Positions 49,791 to 59,247 of a DNA stretch of 64,000 bases are shown here, one piece after another. The DNA is from Lachnospiraceae bacterium AB2028 (GTDB taxonomy: Bacteria; Bacillota; Clostridia; Lachnospirales; Lachnospiraceae). The number at the start of each line of letters is the position of its first letter. The first letter of the stretch is position 1. The translations under genes and the position numbers were made by a program. Location of the stretch: assembly GCA_000621425.1 (NCBI GenBank), contig JHYJ01000011.1, positions 1-64,000 of the forward strand, given 5' to 3'. The notes under the pieces are model-generated. The model had not been told where the DNA came from, searched no databases, and saw only the letters and a program-made list of their open reading frames with translations.

Positions 49791-50693
49791 ATGGCAAAGA
49801 AAATTATCCATCTGGATCTGGATAACACATTGCTTAATTCAGACAAGATAATTACTCCCCGTACTTATGAGGCCCTTGAACACTGGGCTTCCAAGGGGAA
49901 CCTTATTGCCATAAATTCCGGCCGTCCCATGACCAGTGTTGAGGATACCATACGCGAACTCTCATTGGATAAATTTGAAACTTACGCAGTTGCCTTCAAC
50001 GGTGCATGGATAAGGGACACGTCAGGCAAAGAGATCCTGAAAAAAGCCATAAGCCTTGATGACGTGCAGACCATTGCATCCATCGCAAAGGAAATGGGCA
50101 TACATGCGCAGACTTATGACCTGACCCACATACTTACTTCTGCCCTGGATGATGAGCTCTGCCGCTACACACATACGGTGCATCTCCCCTTCCGGGTGCT
50201 GGAAAACTTTCCCGAAGGCATTACGGAAGCTCCCTGCAAGGTACTGTGCATAAAAGTTTTTGATGATTATGCCGTTCAGGCACACGAAAGACGTCTTGAG
50301 CTTTTTCCTGAAACAATCGATAAGGAAAAAGAATTCGTTGCCCCGTCGGGAGAAACTGTCCTGGCTGAACTTGCAGAACTGGGGAAACGAATAGAAAAGG
50401 CCTGCGAAGGGCGTGTATCATGCCTCAAGTCTACTCCATGCTATCTCGAATCTTTCCCTTCAGATGCAGGCAAAGGACTTGCTATTACAGAGCTTTCAGA
50501 ATTATTAAATATTCCTATAGAGAATACCTTTGCTGCAGGCGATGCGCAGAACGACATCTCCATGCTGGAAGCTGCCGGAACCGGAATTGCCATGCTGAAT
50601 GCGGAAGACGCGGTCAAGGAAGCTGCAGATGTGATAACAGCTGCTGACAATGATCATGACGGGCTGGCAGATTTACTGTTTAAATACGCCTGA
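49791..50693 (+). CDS. HAD-superfamily (Cof type) phosphatase
   Basis: 300 residues. Motif I LDLDNTLLNSDK (nucleophile Asp), motif II INSGRP, motif III Lys in SDAGKGLAI and motif IV GDAQNDISMLEAAG with the cap domain inserted in the middle (about 85-200), as in Cof-type sugar-phosphate phosphatases. The substrate is not predictable. Start by ATG with a GAGG-like site. Likely read together with the ABC-F gene. Downstream, about 115 bases up to the convergent gene, no clear terminator was found. Confidence 0.9.
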   Translation: MAKKIIHLDLDNTLLNSDKIITPRTYEALEHWASKGNLIAINSGRPMTSVEDTIRELSLDKFETYAVAFNGAWIRDTSGKEILKKAISLDDVQTIASIAKEMGIHAQTYDLTHILTSALDDELCRYTHTVHLPFRVLENFPEGITEAPCKVLCIKVFDDYAVQAHERRLELFPETIDKEKEFVAPSGETVLAELAELGKRIEKACEGRVSCLKSTPCYLESFPSDAGKGLAITELSELLNIPIENTFAAGDAQNDISMLEAAGTGIAMLNAEDAVKEAADVITAADNDHDGLADLLFKYA

Positions 50694-50808
50694 TAAAACA
50701 AATCTATCTAAAACCTAACCTCCAAATATAACCTAGTAAAAAAAGAACGACGACTCGCAGAGTTTGCGGACCGATGCAACCGTATGGTTAACTCCCGATA
50801 ACAGAATA

Positions 50809-51066
50809 TCACGCGTTAACTATCAGGTATCTTCCATCCCCAATAGGAAATACTTCTTCTATCTCAGCGATATCATCCTTGCCCATATCGGTAACGTCCA
50901 TGCCTGCTTCATCCAGGTATTCGAGAACATCTTCGGGACTGTCTACTACCTCGGCAAATACTTCCTCAAGGAAACCTTCTGCCTCATCCCTGGTTTCTGC
51001 AACAGGCTCCGAAAAAAGTTTCAGCTGGTCCCTTAAAAACACTTCCAGTACAATATCATCAAACAT
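50809..51066 (-). CDS. Small acidic protein of unknown function
   Basis: 85 residues, strongly acidic (about one residue in four is Asp or Glu), starting MFDDIVLEVFLRDQLKLF and ending DGRYLIVNA. No membrane span or Cys. A GGAGG site precedes the ATG (on the minus strand TTTTGGAGGTG, then ten bases). It could be a regulatory or adaptor protein. I do not recognise a family. It follows maf by about 40 bases and closes the minus-strand run. Confidence 0.6.
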   Translation of the reverse strand: MFDDIVLEVFLRDQLKLFSEPVAETRDEAEGFLEEVFAEVVDSPEDVLEYLDEAGMDVTDMGKDDIAEIEEVFPIGDGRYLIVNA

Positions 51067-51105
51067 TTTTACACCTCCAAAATAAAATAATTTATCCTAA
51101 GAACA

Positions 51106-51780
51106 TTATAACTTGCTTTCACTATCAAGAACTTCCATAAGATGTGTGACCGGCAAGCCTACCACATTATCAAAGTCCCCGTCATAGCCGCTTATGTATT
51201 CTGCAAAATCCCCCTGGATCGCATATGCTCCCGCCTTGTCGTCGCCTTCTCCGCCATCTACATAGACTTTTATGGCTGCATCATCCATAGAAACCACATG
51301 TACTGCCGTACAGTCCGCAAAACAGATTTCCTGCTCTATGCTCCTGTCCTCTGCTGACATATATAAAACCTGCACCCCGGTCCAGACGTGATGATCCCTG
51401 CCCTGAAGTGCACGTATCATTGCCTCAGACTCTTTTCTGTCGGCAGGCTTTCCAAGAATCTTGTCATCTAAAACCACAATTGTATCCGCAGATATCACAC
51501 ATATATGTTTTGTGATATTATTTTGCACTGTCGTGCAACCGCTATCTTTTGAACCTTCCGCTCCGTCAGCTGCTCCTGCTGCATTTTTCTTCAGCAGTTC
51601 CGCAACTGCATGGCCCTTCCTGCCTGCCAGGAGCTTCACTATTTCCTCCGGCTTCATCCCTTCAGGATAATCCTCATCCGCATCGGATACCAGCACACGG
51701 TACTCAAGCCCGGCTTTAGCCAATAGTTCCTTCCGCCTGGGTGAACCTGATGCAAGGATGTACTCCGTATCATTCCTCAT
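51106..51780 (-). CDS. maf: Maf-family nucleotide pyrophosphatase
   Basis: 224 residues from the ATG at 51780, giving MRNDTEYILASGSPRRKELL, the family N-terminus; the frame extends slightly upstream into ppk. Other motifs: ISADTIVVLDDKILGKP with the catalytic Asp, GRDHHVWTGV, and AYAIQGDFAEYISGYDGDFD split around the end, VVGLP. Maf proteins hydrolyse non-canonical nucleoside triphosphates and affect septum formation. Residues about 65-95 (KKNAAGAADGAEGSKDSGC) are an Ala/Gly-rich insert not usual in the family. It overlaps the ppk stop by 11 bases. Confidence 0.9.
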   Translation of the reverse strand: MRNDTEYILASGSPRRKELLAKAGLEYRVLVSDADEDYPEGMKPEEIVKLLAGRKGHAVAELLKKNAAGAADGAEGSKDSGCTTVQNNITKHICVISADTIVVLDDKILGKPADRKESEAMIRALQGRDHHVWTGVQVLYMSAEDRSIEQEICFADCTAVHVVSMDDAAIKVYVDGGEGDDKAGAYAIQGDFAEYISGYDGDFDNVVGLPVTHLMEVLDSESKL

Positions 51781-54004
51781 TTTCGTTTGCCTTTCTCTCA
51801 CTGCTCTCTATAGGGATAAAACGTCTCCCACCGGTCTTCGAGACAGCAGATGACTTTGCATATTCCTTAGCCTGCTTTACGAAATCCATCTGACAGCAGT
51901 ACCCGGAATCTTCCGGTGCCAATGCCTTTACGTAGCGTTCATCCGGCATAAGCTCATGCTTTTTCACAGTGTCTTCAAACTGTTCATCCAGGATGCGCAT
52001 TACCCGTTCCTTCAGCCTGTGGTCATCCACCGGGAACATTATCTCCACCCTGCGCTCTAAGTTTCTTGGCATCCAGTCCGCACTTGCCAGGTATACCTCC
52101 GGATCGCAGTCATTATCAAAAACAAAAGCCCTGCCATGCTCCAGATAGTCGCCGACTATGGAATAAACCTTTATATTCTCGCTCACCTCTGGTATTCCCA
52201 CCTTCAGACAGCATATTCCCCTTACCAACAGCTTTATGGGTACACCGGCAGACGACGCCTCATAAAGGGCTGCTATCACATCCGGATCACAAAGTGAATT
52301 CATCTTTGCCTTTATGACGCAGCTCCTGCCTGCCCTTGCATTCTCAGTTTCCCTCTTTATAAGCTTAAGGAGTCTCTTCTTAAGCCACAGGGGTGCCACG
52401 GCAAGGCGGTTCCAGCTAAGGGGCTCCGAATATCCTGACAGCATGTTGAATACAGCCGTTGCATCCTCACCCACAGGCTCCGCACAGGTAAAGAGACCGA
52501 AATCCGTATAGAGTTTCGCTGTGGAATCATTATAGTTTCCGGTTGCAAGATGCACATAACGGCGTATCCCGTCTTCCTCACGTCTTACTACTAAGCAGAT
52601 CTTGCAGTGGGTCTTAAGGCCTACCAGGCCGTATATTACATGGCAACCTGCTTTTTCAAGCATCCTCGCCCAGACTATATTGTTTTCCTCATCAAAGCGG
52701 GCCTTCAGCTCTACAAGCACCGTTACCTGCTTTCCGTTTTCCGCAGCCTGTGCCAATGCCTTTACAATAGGCGAATTTCCGCTCACCCTGTACAAGGTCT
52801 GCTTTATAGCCAGTACATCAGGATCAGCCGCAGCACTCCTTACAAACCTTACAACAGGTTCAAATGACTGGTACGGATGGTGGAGCAGTATGTCACCCTT
52901 CCTGATATCTTCGAAGATATCAGATCCTGCAGGTATCTCCGGCACATCGCTGGGGGTATTATCCTTATTCTTATATTCATCAAAGCCCTCCATGCCATAG
53001 ACCTTCATAAGGAAAGTCAGATCCAGGGGGCCATCTATCTCGTATATGTCTTCCCCGGTTACACGGAGCTCCTTTTTTAGGATATCTAATAGCTTTTTGT
53101 CTATGCCCTTCTCGGTCTCAAGACGGATAACTTCGCCCCACTGTCTTCTCTTTATCTGTTTCTCGATTTCCATCAGCAGGTCTTCTGCTTCCTCTTCCTC
53201 GATGTCCAAGTCGGCATTACGCATTATCCGGAAGGGAGATGCGCACACGACCGTATAATTCAGGAAAAGCTTGGAAATATTTCTTTCTATTATCTCTTCC
53301 AGACGGATGATGTATTTGCGTCCTTCCTTATTGGCAGGCAGTTCCACGATTCTCGGAAGTCCGCTGGGCACCTGGACTATGGCAAAATCCATCTGTTTTT
53401 TCTTTTTCTTTTTTTCTACGTCATCCGTAACATCCACTCCGGAAAGAATTGCCTTTGAATAAGACTTTGCATTACCGTATGCCTCAAGCCCCGTTCCTTC
53501 CTTCCTTGCAAGGAGTGCGCCTATATTCAGGGACTTATTCTTTATCAGTGGAAAAGGCCTGGATGAATCAACCGCCATAGGAGTAAGAACAGGATATACA
53601 TTATCCTCAAAGTACCTGTCCACAAACTCGGCCTGTTTCGTAGTCAGTTCTTCGTGGTGCTCCAGCATGACCATTCCCACACCGCATGCGGCATCGGCTA
53701 AGTTGTTGTAACATTCATACTGCATGTCAACAAACTCATGCATTGCAGGATAAAGCAGGGCTAACTGCTCATCAGCCTTCATGCCTGCGATGTCCGTCTT
53801 TTTATACCCGGCATGAACCATATCCTTCAACGACGCTATCCTTACCATCAGGAATTCGTCAAGGTTTGATGCGGTTATGCTAAGGAACTTCAGACGCTCA
53901 AAAAGCGGGATTGCCTCATCCCTTGCTTCAGACAGGCACCTTTCATTGAACCTTAGCCAAGACCTTTCCCTATTTGTAAAATACTCGTCTTTATGATAAT
54001 CCAT
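51770..54004 (-). CDS. ppk: Polyphosphate kinase 1
   Basis: 744 residues. N-terminal FTNRERSWLRFNERCLSEA, IASLKDMVHAGYKK and PVLTPMAVDSSRPFPLIKNK, then catalytic segments LHHPYQSFEPVVRFVRSAA, YRVSGNSPIVKALAQAAENG, LKTHCKICLVVRRE and RRYVHLATGNYND, where the His is the phosphorylated residue. It makes long polyphosphate from ATP. A Lys-rich insert near residue 200 (EKKKKKKQ) is unusual. The ppx gene lies 51 bases upstream, so synthesis and breakdown genes are linked, and maf overlaps its stop. Confidence 0.95.
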   Translation of the reverse strand: MDYHKDEYFTNRERSWLRFNERCLSEARDEAIPLFERLKFLSITASNLDEFLMVRIASLKDMVHAGYKKTDIAGMKADEQLALLYPAMHEFVDMQYECYNNLADAACGVGMVMLEHHEELTTKQAEFVDRYFEDNVYPVLTPMAVDSSRPFPLIKNKSLNIGALLARKEGTGLEAYGNAKSYSKAILSGVDVTDDVEKKKKKKQMDFAIVQVPSGLPRIVELPANKEGRKYIIRLEEIIERNISKLFLNYTVVCASPFRIMRNADLDIEEEEAEDLLMEIEKQIKRRQWGEVIRLETEKGIDKKLLDILKKELRVTGEDIYEIDGPLDLTFLMKVYGMEGFDEYKNKDNTPSDVPEIPAGSDIFEDIRKGDILLHHPYQSFEPVVRFVRSAAADPDVLAIKQTLYRVSGNSPIVKALAQAAENGKQVTVLVELKARFDEENNIVWARMLEKAGCHVIYGLVGLKTHCKICLVVRREEDGIRRYVHLATGNYNDSTAKLYTDFGLFTCAEPVGEDATAVFNMLSGYSEPLSWNRLAVAPLWLKKRLLKLIKRETENARAGRSCVIKAKMNSLCDPDVIAALYEASSAGVPIKLLVRGICCLKVGIPEVSENIKVYSIVGDYLEHGRAFVFDNDCDPEVYLASADWMPRNLERRVEIMFPVDDHRLKERVMRILDEQFEDTVKKHELMPDERYVKALAPEDSGYCCQMDFVKQAKEYAKSSAVSKTGGRRFIPIESSERKANENEE

Positions 54005-54055
54005 ATCTGCTTCTCTCCTGTGTTAGCCCCCTAATAAAACCCCTGTAATGTTCAA

Positions 54056-55615
54056 TTACTTATTTTTCATCCTGTACAATTTCGGATGGACGCCGTAAAC
54101 TTCTTCGAAGAATCCGGACCGCTTATCGAAACGTTCCTGCTCATACAGTATGTCCTTCTTTGCATCAACATAGATTCTGAGCTCGTCTTTTTCAAGGGCG
54201 GCATCAACCTTCTTTATCTTTTCACCCTTGCCCTTGTCTAAAGCATTAGCTAACTGCAGTATTGCCGTAAGCTTTGCTATGGTCAGGTATGAGCGCCTGT
54301 CCACCCCTATCTTGCCTGACATCTCAGGATAATACTCAAAGGGACCATGATTGTATTTAACCACCGATGCAACTATTATGCGCTCGTTATGTGAAAGACC
54401 GATTATCTCGGTATTGGCAATTATTGCAAATGAACATTCACCCACATTTGTCATGTTGATAAACTTGCCGCAGTCCTGAAGTATAGCTGCAAGGCGTAAA
54501 AGCAATCTTTCACGCCTGCCCATTCCATGCACTGACTTCATTCCGTCAAAGATAGAAAGGGCAGCTTTCTCAACAGCTTCTGCATGCTTTGTGCTGCTCT
54601 GGTAACGCTTGCCTACCGTCTGCGCGCTGTCTAAGATGTCATCCTCAAAATCATGAGCGATCTTGGTAAGTTTCTTTTTCTCTGCATATTCGTAGGCTAT
54701 ACCGTCACATAGCTCAGCCCCTGTGGCCCAGATGGTATCCACTTCAAAGTTCTCTGCCACCCTTTTTATTATTGCCGTGGAAAGCCTGAAAAGAGCGATC
54801 TTTTCTTCCGGCAGCTCCATAGTATTTTCTATCTCTTCGTCACGCCTGGTGAGAAGCCCATCAGCGAAGCCCATAAAACCTGCAGCGGATATGCTTCCTT
54901 CTGCGCTTACACCGTCAACGATCTGATGGAACCTCGGCGAAAGATACTCGTCCATTATTATCAGGTTCTTTACATCGCGGTCCTTTAGAAAAACCTTGTG
55001 GAAAGTCCTGATCTGTGAGCCTATCATCTCATCAAGGAGTTCCTCTGTCTGCGTGGACCTGGGACGTATCTCCTGCATCCTTTCGTGGAGCCTCAGAACG
55101 CCAAGCTTTAATGCCTGGGTCTGCACCAGCCTGTCCTTATCAAACAGAGAAATCTGTATGCTGCCTCCGCCAATGTCCACTATGGCGGTACTCTTCTCTA
55201 TTATCTTGTCAAAAAGCTTTCCCTTGGCAGCAATAGCCTTGTAGTCCAGGAAACGCTGCTCGGAGTTGCTGAGTACCTCTACCTCAATTCCTGTACGGCT
55301 CCTTATCTGCTCAAGGATAATGGCGGTATTCTCCGTCTCCCTCAGGGCACTGGTACCGTAAGCCTTGTAGTCGCTGACCTCGTACTCCCGCATTATCTCT
55401 TTGAACTTATTGACGGTATTAAAGAGCTCCTCCATCTTTTCATAGCTGATCTTTTTCCGGACATAGCTGTCATTGCCCAGGGCCAGCCTGTGCTTTACGG
55501 AATTGATACACTTTATACCGTTCTTCTGTGAAATCTCGAATATCTTGAGTCCCATTTCGAAACTGCCCACATCAATGGCAGCAAAGACCCTGACCTTTTT
55601 ATTCTTCTCCGACAT
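54056..55615 (-). CDS. ppx: Ppx/GppA exopolyphosphatase with C-terminal HD domain
   Basis: 519 residues from the ATG at 55615. The upstream extension of the frame overlaps the DUF815 gene in another frame and is not credible. ASKHA-fold motifs: VFAAIDVGSFEMGLKIF, YGTSALRETENTAI, STAIVDIGGGSIQISLF and ELCDGIAYEYA. From about residue 330 comes an HD-like helical domain (RLAAILQDCGKFIN, then LSHNERIIVASVVKYNH). It should release phosphate from polyphosphate ends, or hydrolyse pppGpp. The start overlaps the upstream gene by 17 bases, with a GGGGG ribosome site. Confidence 0.92.
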   Translation of the reverse strand: MSEKNKKVRVFAAIDVGSFEMGLKIFEISQKNGIKCINSVKHRLALGNDSYVRKKISYEKMEELFNTVNKFKEIMREYEVSDYKAYGTSALRETENTAIILEQIRSRTGIEVEVLSNSEQRFLDYKAIAAKGKLFDKIIEKSTAIVDIGGGSIQISLFDKDRLVQTQALKLGVLRLHERMQEIRPRSTQTEELLDEMIGSQIRTFHKVFLKDRDVKNLIIMDEYLSPRFHQIVDGVSAEGSISAAGFMGFADGLLTRRDEEIENTMELPEEKIALFRLSTAIIKRVAENFEVDTIWATGAELCDGIAYEYAEKKKLTKIAHDFEDDILDSAQTVGKRYQSSTKHAEAVEKAALSIFDGMKSVHGMGRRERLLLRLAAILQDCGKFINMTNVGECSFAIIANTEIIGLSHNERIIVASVVKYNHGPFEYYPEMSGKIGVDRRSYLTIAKLTAILQLANALDKGKGEKIKKVDAALEKDELRIYVDAKKDILYEQERFDKRSGFFEEVYGVHPKLYRMKNK

Positions 55616-56888
55616 CTTCCATCCCCCGTAAGTGATCGACAAACTGCGCTGCCGTTCTCCCCGAAAAACCGCTGCGTCCAAGCGCCCATCTGGATGCCTG
55701 CATGTGCAGCTCCTTCTCATCCATAGTGATATCATAACGCTCTGCCAGGCGGTCCACAATCTCGAAATATTCATCCTGTGCAGGCGCACCGAAATACAGG
55801 CTCAGTCCGAACCTCTCATAGAGAGAAAGTTTCTCCTGTACTGTCTCTGCCGAATGCTTGTCATTTTCGCCCTCTTCCCTGTCAGTATAATTCTCCCTGA
55901 CTAAGTGGCGGCGGTTGGAAGTAGCATATATCAGCACATTGTCGGGACGGCTCTCCAGTCCGCCCTCCAGCACAGCCTTCAGGTATTTGTACTCTACCTC
56001 GAATTCCTCGAATGAAAGGTCATCCAGATAGATTATGAAAAAGTAATTCCTGTTCTTCAGCGTGTCGATCAGGGAATTGATCTCACGGTACTGATGCTTG
56101 TAGACCTCGATCATCCTAAGGCCCACACCGTAATACTCATTAAGGATTGCCCTTATGCTTGAAGATTTTCCGGTGCCTGCATCACCGTAGAGCAGGCAGT
56201 TATTTGCTTTCCGCCCCTCCAGGAAATTCCTGGTATTTTCCCTGAGCGCCTCTTTCTGCTCCTCGTATCCTACCAGGTCATCAAGCTCGGTTACTGCAAT
56301 ATTGTAGATAGGGTAAACATCCACTTCGCTTCCCATGTCCTTGGCATTTACCCTGAATGCCTTGTGCAGGCCGAACTTCCCTACGCCATAGATTCCATAA
56401 ATCCTGTCAAGTGATGAACACATTACATGGACCGACTCCGCCTTTGCAAGGGATTTAGCCATAGCATTTAATGTTTCCTGTATCACCGGATTATACTTTA
56501 CTCCATTTATAGGCTGGCTGCTGAAGTCATTCATGATAGCCCGCAGATCTTTCGGAACTACATTCGCCAGATACGCATCAATATCAAGCATGAAAAGATT
56601 GTAAAAGGTATTCATATCGGCTATAGCAGCATTCCACCAGCTCTCCGGGACCGCGCGGCGCTCGTAAGCCCTTGTGTAGGCATTCTCGTCATATACTAAA
56701 GCTTCCGTAAGCAATCTGTGCCATAAATTTCCCTCAAAGCCCGCAAAAGCAGCTGTCTCAAAAAGCCTTGAAAACACCTCCATGTAAAGTGTTTCATCAC
56801 CCGTCTCTGTAGTCTTTGCCGGCAGGTCCAGAATGTCTTCTATAAGCTTTACCTCTGCCGTATTCCTGTAAAAAATAAATCTGCTCAT
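55599..56888 (-). CDS. DUF815 AAA+ ATPase
   Basis: 429 residues. N-terminal helical part of about 190 residues, then the AAA+ core typical of DUF815: DLVGYEEQKEALRENTRNFL, Walker A LLYGDAGTGKSSSIRAIL, FFIIYLDDLSFEEFEVEYK (Walker B), and sensor region VLIYATSNRRHLVRENY. Many Firmicutes carry one copy, and the function is not established. It overlaps ppx by 17 bases, so it is translationally coupled to polyphosphate metabolism. The C-terminus has LGRSGFSGRTAAQFVDHL, a sensor 2-like region. Confidence 0.9.
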   Translation of the reverse strand: MSRFIFYRNTAEVKLIEDILDLPAKTTETGDETLYMEVFSRLFETAAFAGFEGNLWHRLLTEALVYDENAYTRAYERRAVPESWWNAAIADMNTFYNLFMLDIDAYLANVVPKDLRAIMNDFSSQPINGVKYNPVIQETLNAMAKSLAKAESVHVMCSSLDRIYGIYGVGKFGLHKAFRVNAKDMGSEVDVYPIYNIAVTELDDLVGYEEQKEALRENTRNFLEGRKANNCLLYGDAGTGKSSSIRAILNEYYGVGLRMIEVYKHQYREINSLIDTLKNRNYFFIIYLDDLSFEEFEVEYKYLKAVLEGGLESRPDNVLIYATSNRRHLVRENYTDREEGENDKHSAETVQEKLSLYERFGLSLYFGAPAQDEYFEIVDRLAERYDITMDEKELHMQASRWALGRSGFSGRTAAQFVDHLRGMEDVGEE

Positions 56889-56941
56889 GGTGTCCTCCCC
56901 CTTTTATCCATAAACAATATATTCATTTGACACTTCGATTT

Positions 56942-57883
56942 CTAAAACAGTAAATTCCGTCTTGCTTTCTCCAGGCTCTCACCGGGATAGCTTTCCCTGA
57001 AATAAACATTTCCAGCAAGGTAATCCGTGTAATACCTCATCCCAAGCATAAAACGGTTCTTGCGGTAATTCGCTGCCACCGTGTTTATTTCATCCGTAGT
57101 AAATGTCGTATCGCTGCCAATTTCATAGCCTGCAATAAACTGCCTTAGCTTTTCCCCATCATTTCCGATGCCGCAGGAACGCAGGCAGTCCGCCATATCG
57201 TCATACAACGAGCCTTCCATCAATGTATCAAGATCAATAAAGCCTGCTGCCTTTCCCTTCCGGAATATCATATTGCCAAGCTTGGCATCTCCGTGGATTA
57301 TATCCCCACCGGGAACTGACATCCCGAAATGATCTTCATACCGACCGGCAATACATTCATCCAGCTCCCTGTCCCGGGGACGCACGGATGAATCCTGGCT
57401 CCTGTACTCCCGGTAATAATATCCTAAATCATGAAGGTGCCTGAATACTCCCTGCACACTGCCCTTCGGACACTCCTTCAGTATCCGGTGCAGCCTGCCT
57501 AAGCCTTCACCTGCTACCCCGGGATCATTCAGTTCACTAACTGCATATACATCGCCCTGTATGTAATTATACAGCCGCCAGATATCTCCCGATTCATCAA
57601 AATAAAAATAATTATCAGCTTTGTTCTTTAGCCACTCCGGGCACTGCCACCCTGACTGCTCATCTGCGCAGCATTTGCAGGCTTTTCTGTACCGGCTGTA
57701 ATTGTTTTCAAGTTCAGAAAGATGCGCCGAATACAGTTTCTTATTCAGGTTTTGAAGAACATATTTATCTCCGGCAACTACCAGGAAACTCCTGTTAATG
57801 TGCCCTGCATCAAGCTCTTCGATATGCTCAGGAGATGCATCTATGTAATTCCTTATGATTCTTTCCAATGCCTGAGGTTCCAA
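56942..57883 (-). CDS. APH/NagK-like phosphotransferase
   Basis: About 313 residues from a TTG at 57883, preferred because AAAGGG lies seven bases upstream and the family N-terminus follows; the frame runs to 57979. Aminoglycoside-phosphotransferase fold: HINRSFLVV and KYVLQNLNKKLY, RLYNYIQGDVY, the catalytic loop GGDIIHGDAKLGNMIF and the metal motif AAGFIDLDTLMEGSLYDD. It is close to NagK/choline-kinase-like enzymes rather than resistance genes. The substrate may be an amino sugar or alcohol. It precedes the DUF815 gene by 53 bases and is divergent from holA. Confidence 0.85.
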   Translation of the reverse strand: MEPQALERIIRNYIDASPEHIEELDAGHINRSFLVVAGDKYVLQNLNKKLYSAHLSELENNYSRYRKACKCCADEQSGWQCPEWLKNKADNYFYFDESGDIWRLYNYIQGDVYAVSELNDPGVAGEGLGRLHRILKECPKGSVQGVFRHLHDLGYYYREYRSQDSSVRPRDRELDECIAGRYEDHFGMSVPGGDIIHGDAKLGNMIFRKGKAAGFIDLDTLMEGSLYDDMADCLRSCGIGNDGEKLRQFIAGYEIGSDTTFTTDEINTVAANYRKNRFMLGMRYYTDYLAGNVYFRESYPGESLEKARRNLLF

Positions 57884-58088
57884 AAATACGCCCTTTATCC
57901 CGCCCATCCATTTTGCCATAATGCCACAGCGCATAGGCCCATTTTCACGCCGTGCCCTGCCTGTTTCATGACACGGCACACCTGACTGTATTTTAGCATT
58001 TTTTTCATATCACTGCTACTATTCAAGCCCCTGTACTTCGACAATCCGGCACTTGCACTCCCCTGCTCCAGGCCTTAAAATTGTACTC

Positions 58089-59144
58089 ATGGCAGCTAAT
58101 AATAAAGATTTCAAAAAACAGAAAAAAGGCCCTGCCCCTGACTGGGTAGAGCTTGATATAAAATCCGGCAATTTAAAGCATATTTATGTCCTTTACGGCG
58201 AAGAAACGTACCTTAGGGACTCTTCGTTCAAGCGGCTTTCGGAACGGCTGATGCCGGAGAATGCTGAAATGAACCTTATCAGCTTTAACGGCGAAGGACA
58301 CGGCAATCAGGACCTTGCCAAGGAAATCGCATCCGCCATAAGCACCATGCCCTTTCTGGCTGAACACAGGCTGATCTGCGTAAAATACACCGGGTGGTTT
58401 AAAAACGGCAACGCTATCATGGAAGAAGCACTTGAGCACATTCCCGATACCACCTTCATCATCTTTGTTGAAAATACCGTTGATAAAAGAAAAGCAGTAT
58501 GCAAGAAGGCTGAGGATTCCGGAAGGCTGGTGGAATATACCCAGTTAGACGAAGAAGGACTGAAACGCATCATCCTCACCATCCTCATAAAGAACAATAA
58601 AAAGATCCGTCCCAGCACCTACGAGTACCTTCTTTCCAAGACCGGAATCTCAATGACGATAATCAGGTCCGAACTGGAAAAGCTCATATGCTATACGGAC
58701 GGACGGGACGAGATCACCATAGAAGATGTGGACGCCATAGTATCAGCAAGGCCTGAAGATAATGTCTTCCCGCTGGTAAATGCCCTTTCAGAAAGGGATA
58801 AGCAGTCTGCCCTGAAGGCTTACTACAACCTGCTGAACAACCATACATCCATGTACAGCATCATCTCCCTGCTGACATCACAGTTCAATGTGCTGCTCAT
58901 AGTCAAGGATATGGCTGCTAAAGGTGCCACGGAAGAAGAGATAGCCGCTAAGCTTAAGTACAAGCCCTACGCCGCCAAGATGCGCATGAAAGCCGCATCC
59001 CGCTTTTCAAAAAAGGAACTGGTCTCTTTTATTGACGACACCATAAAGGTGCAGGAAAAAGTAAGGTTCGGAATAATGGATGAAAACCTTGCCCTTGAGA
59101 GACTGATAGTAAAATACAGCATGCGCCTGCGGGCAGAGCTGTGA
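58089..59144 (+). CDS. holA: DNA polymerase III delta subunit
   Basis: 351 residues from the ATG at 58089, giving a start MAANNKDFKKQKK; the earlier in-frame ATG at 58053 is within the divergent upstream region. Motifs: LKHIYVLYGEETYLRDSSFK (strand and degenerate P-loop), ISTMPFLAEHRLICVKY, TTFIIFVENTVDKRKAV, and the C-terminal collar region FPLVNALSERDKQSALKAY. It is the clamp-loader wrench subunit. The size and order match. No clear ribosome site. Ends at a strong two-way terminator. Confidence 0.93.
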   Translation: MAANNKDFKKQKKGPAPDWVELDIKSGNLKHIYVLYGEETYLRDSSFKRLSERLMPENAEMNLISFNGEGHGNQDLAKEIASAISTMPFLAEHRLICVKYTGWFKNGNAIMEEALEHIPDTTFIIFVENTVDKRKAVCKKAEDSGRLVEYTQLDEEGLKRIILTILIKNNKKIRPSTYEYLLSKTGISMTIIRSELEKLICYTDGRDEITIEDVDAIVSARPEDNVFPLVNALSERDKQSALKAYYNLLNNHTSMYSIISLLTSQFNVLLIVKDMAAKGATEEEIAAKLKYKPYAAKMRMKAASRFSKKELVSFIDDTIKVQEKVRFGIMDENLALERLIVKYSMRLRAEL

Positions 59145-59200
59145 GCATAATTTTTCACCCCATGCTCTTACCAGCTTTCATATGCAGTCTTCTAAACAAT

Positions 59201-59227
59201 AAAAAGTCCGGCACTGCCGGACTTTTT
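59201..59227. terminator. Bidirectional terminator between holA and the transglutaminase gene
   Basis: AAAAAGTCCGG pairs with CCGGACTTTTT around a CACTG loop, giving an A-tract and T-tract on both strands. It serves the two convergent genes. Confidence 0.95.
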
Positions 59228-59247
59228 GAATGTCACCAAATCTTTTA

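Noticed and set aside
56942-57883. APH-like protein considered as an aminoglycoside resistance gene
   Set aside because: Its context is core metabolism and its motifs are closer to NagK/choline-kinase-like enzymes; nothing in it points to drug binding.
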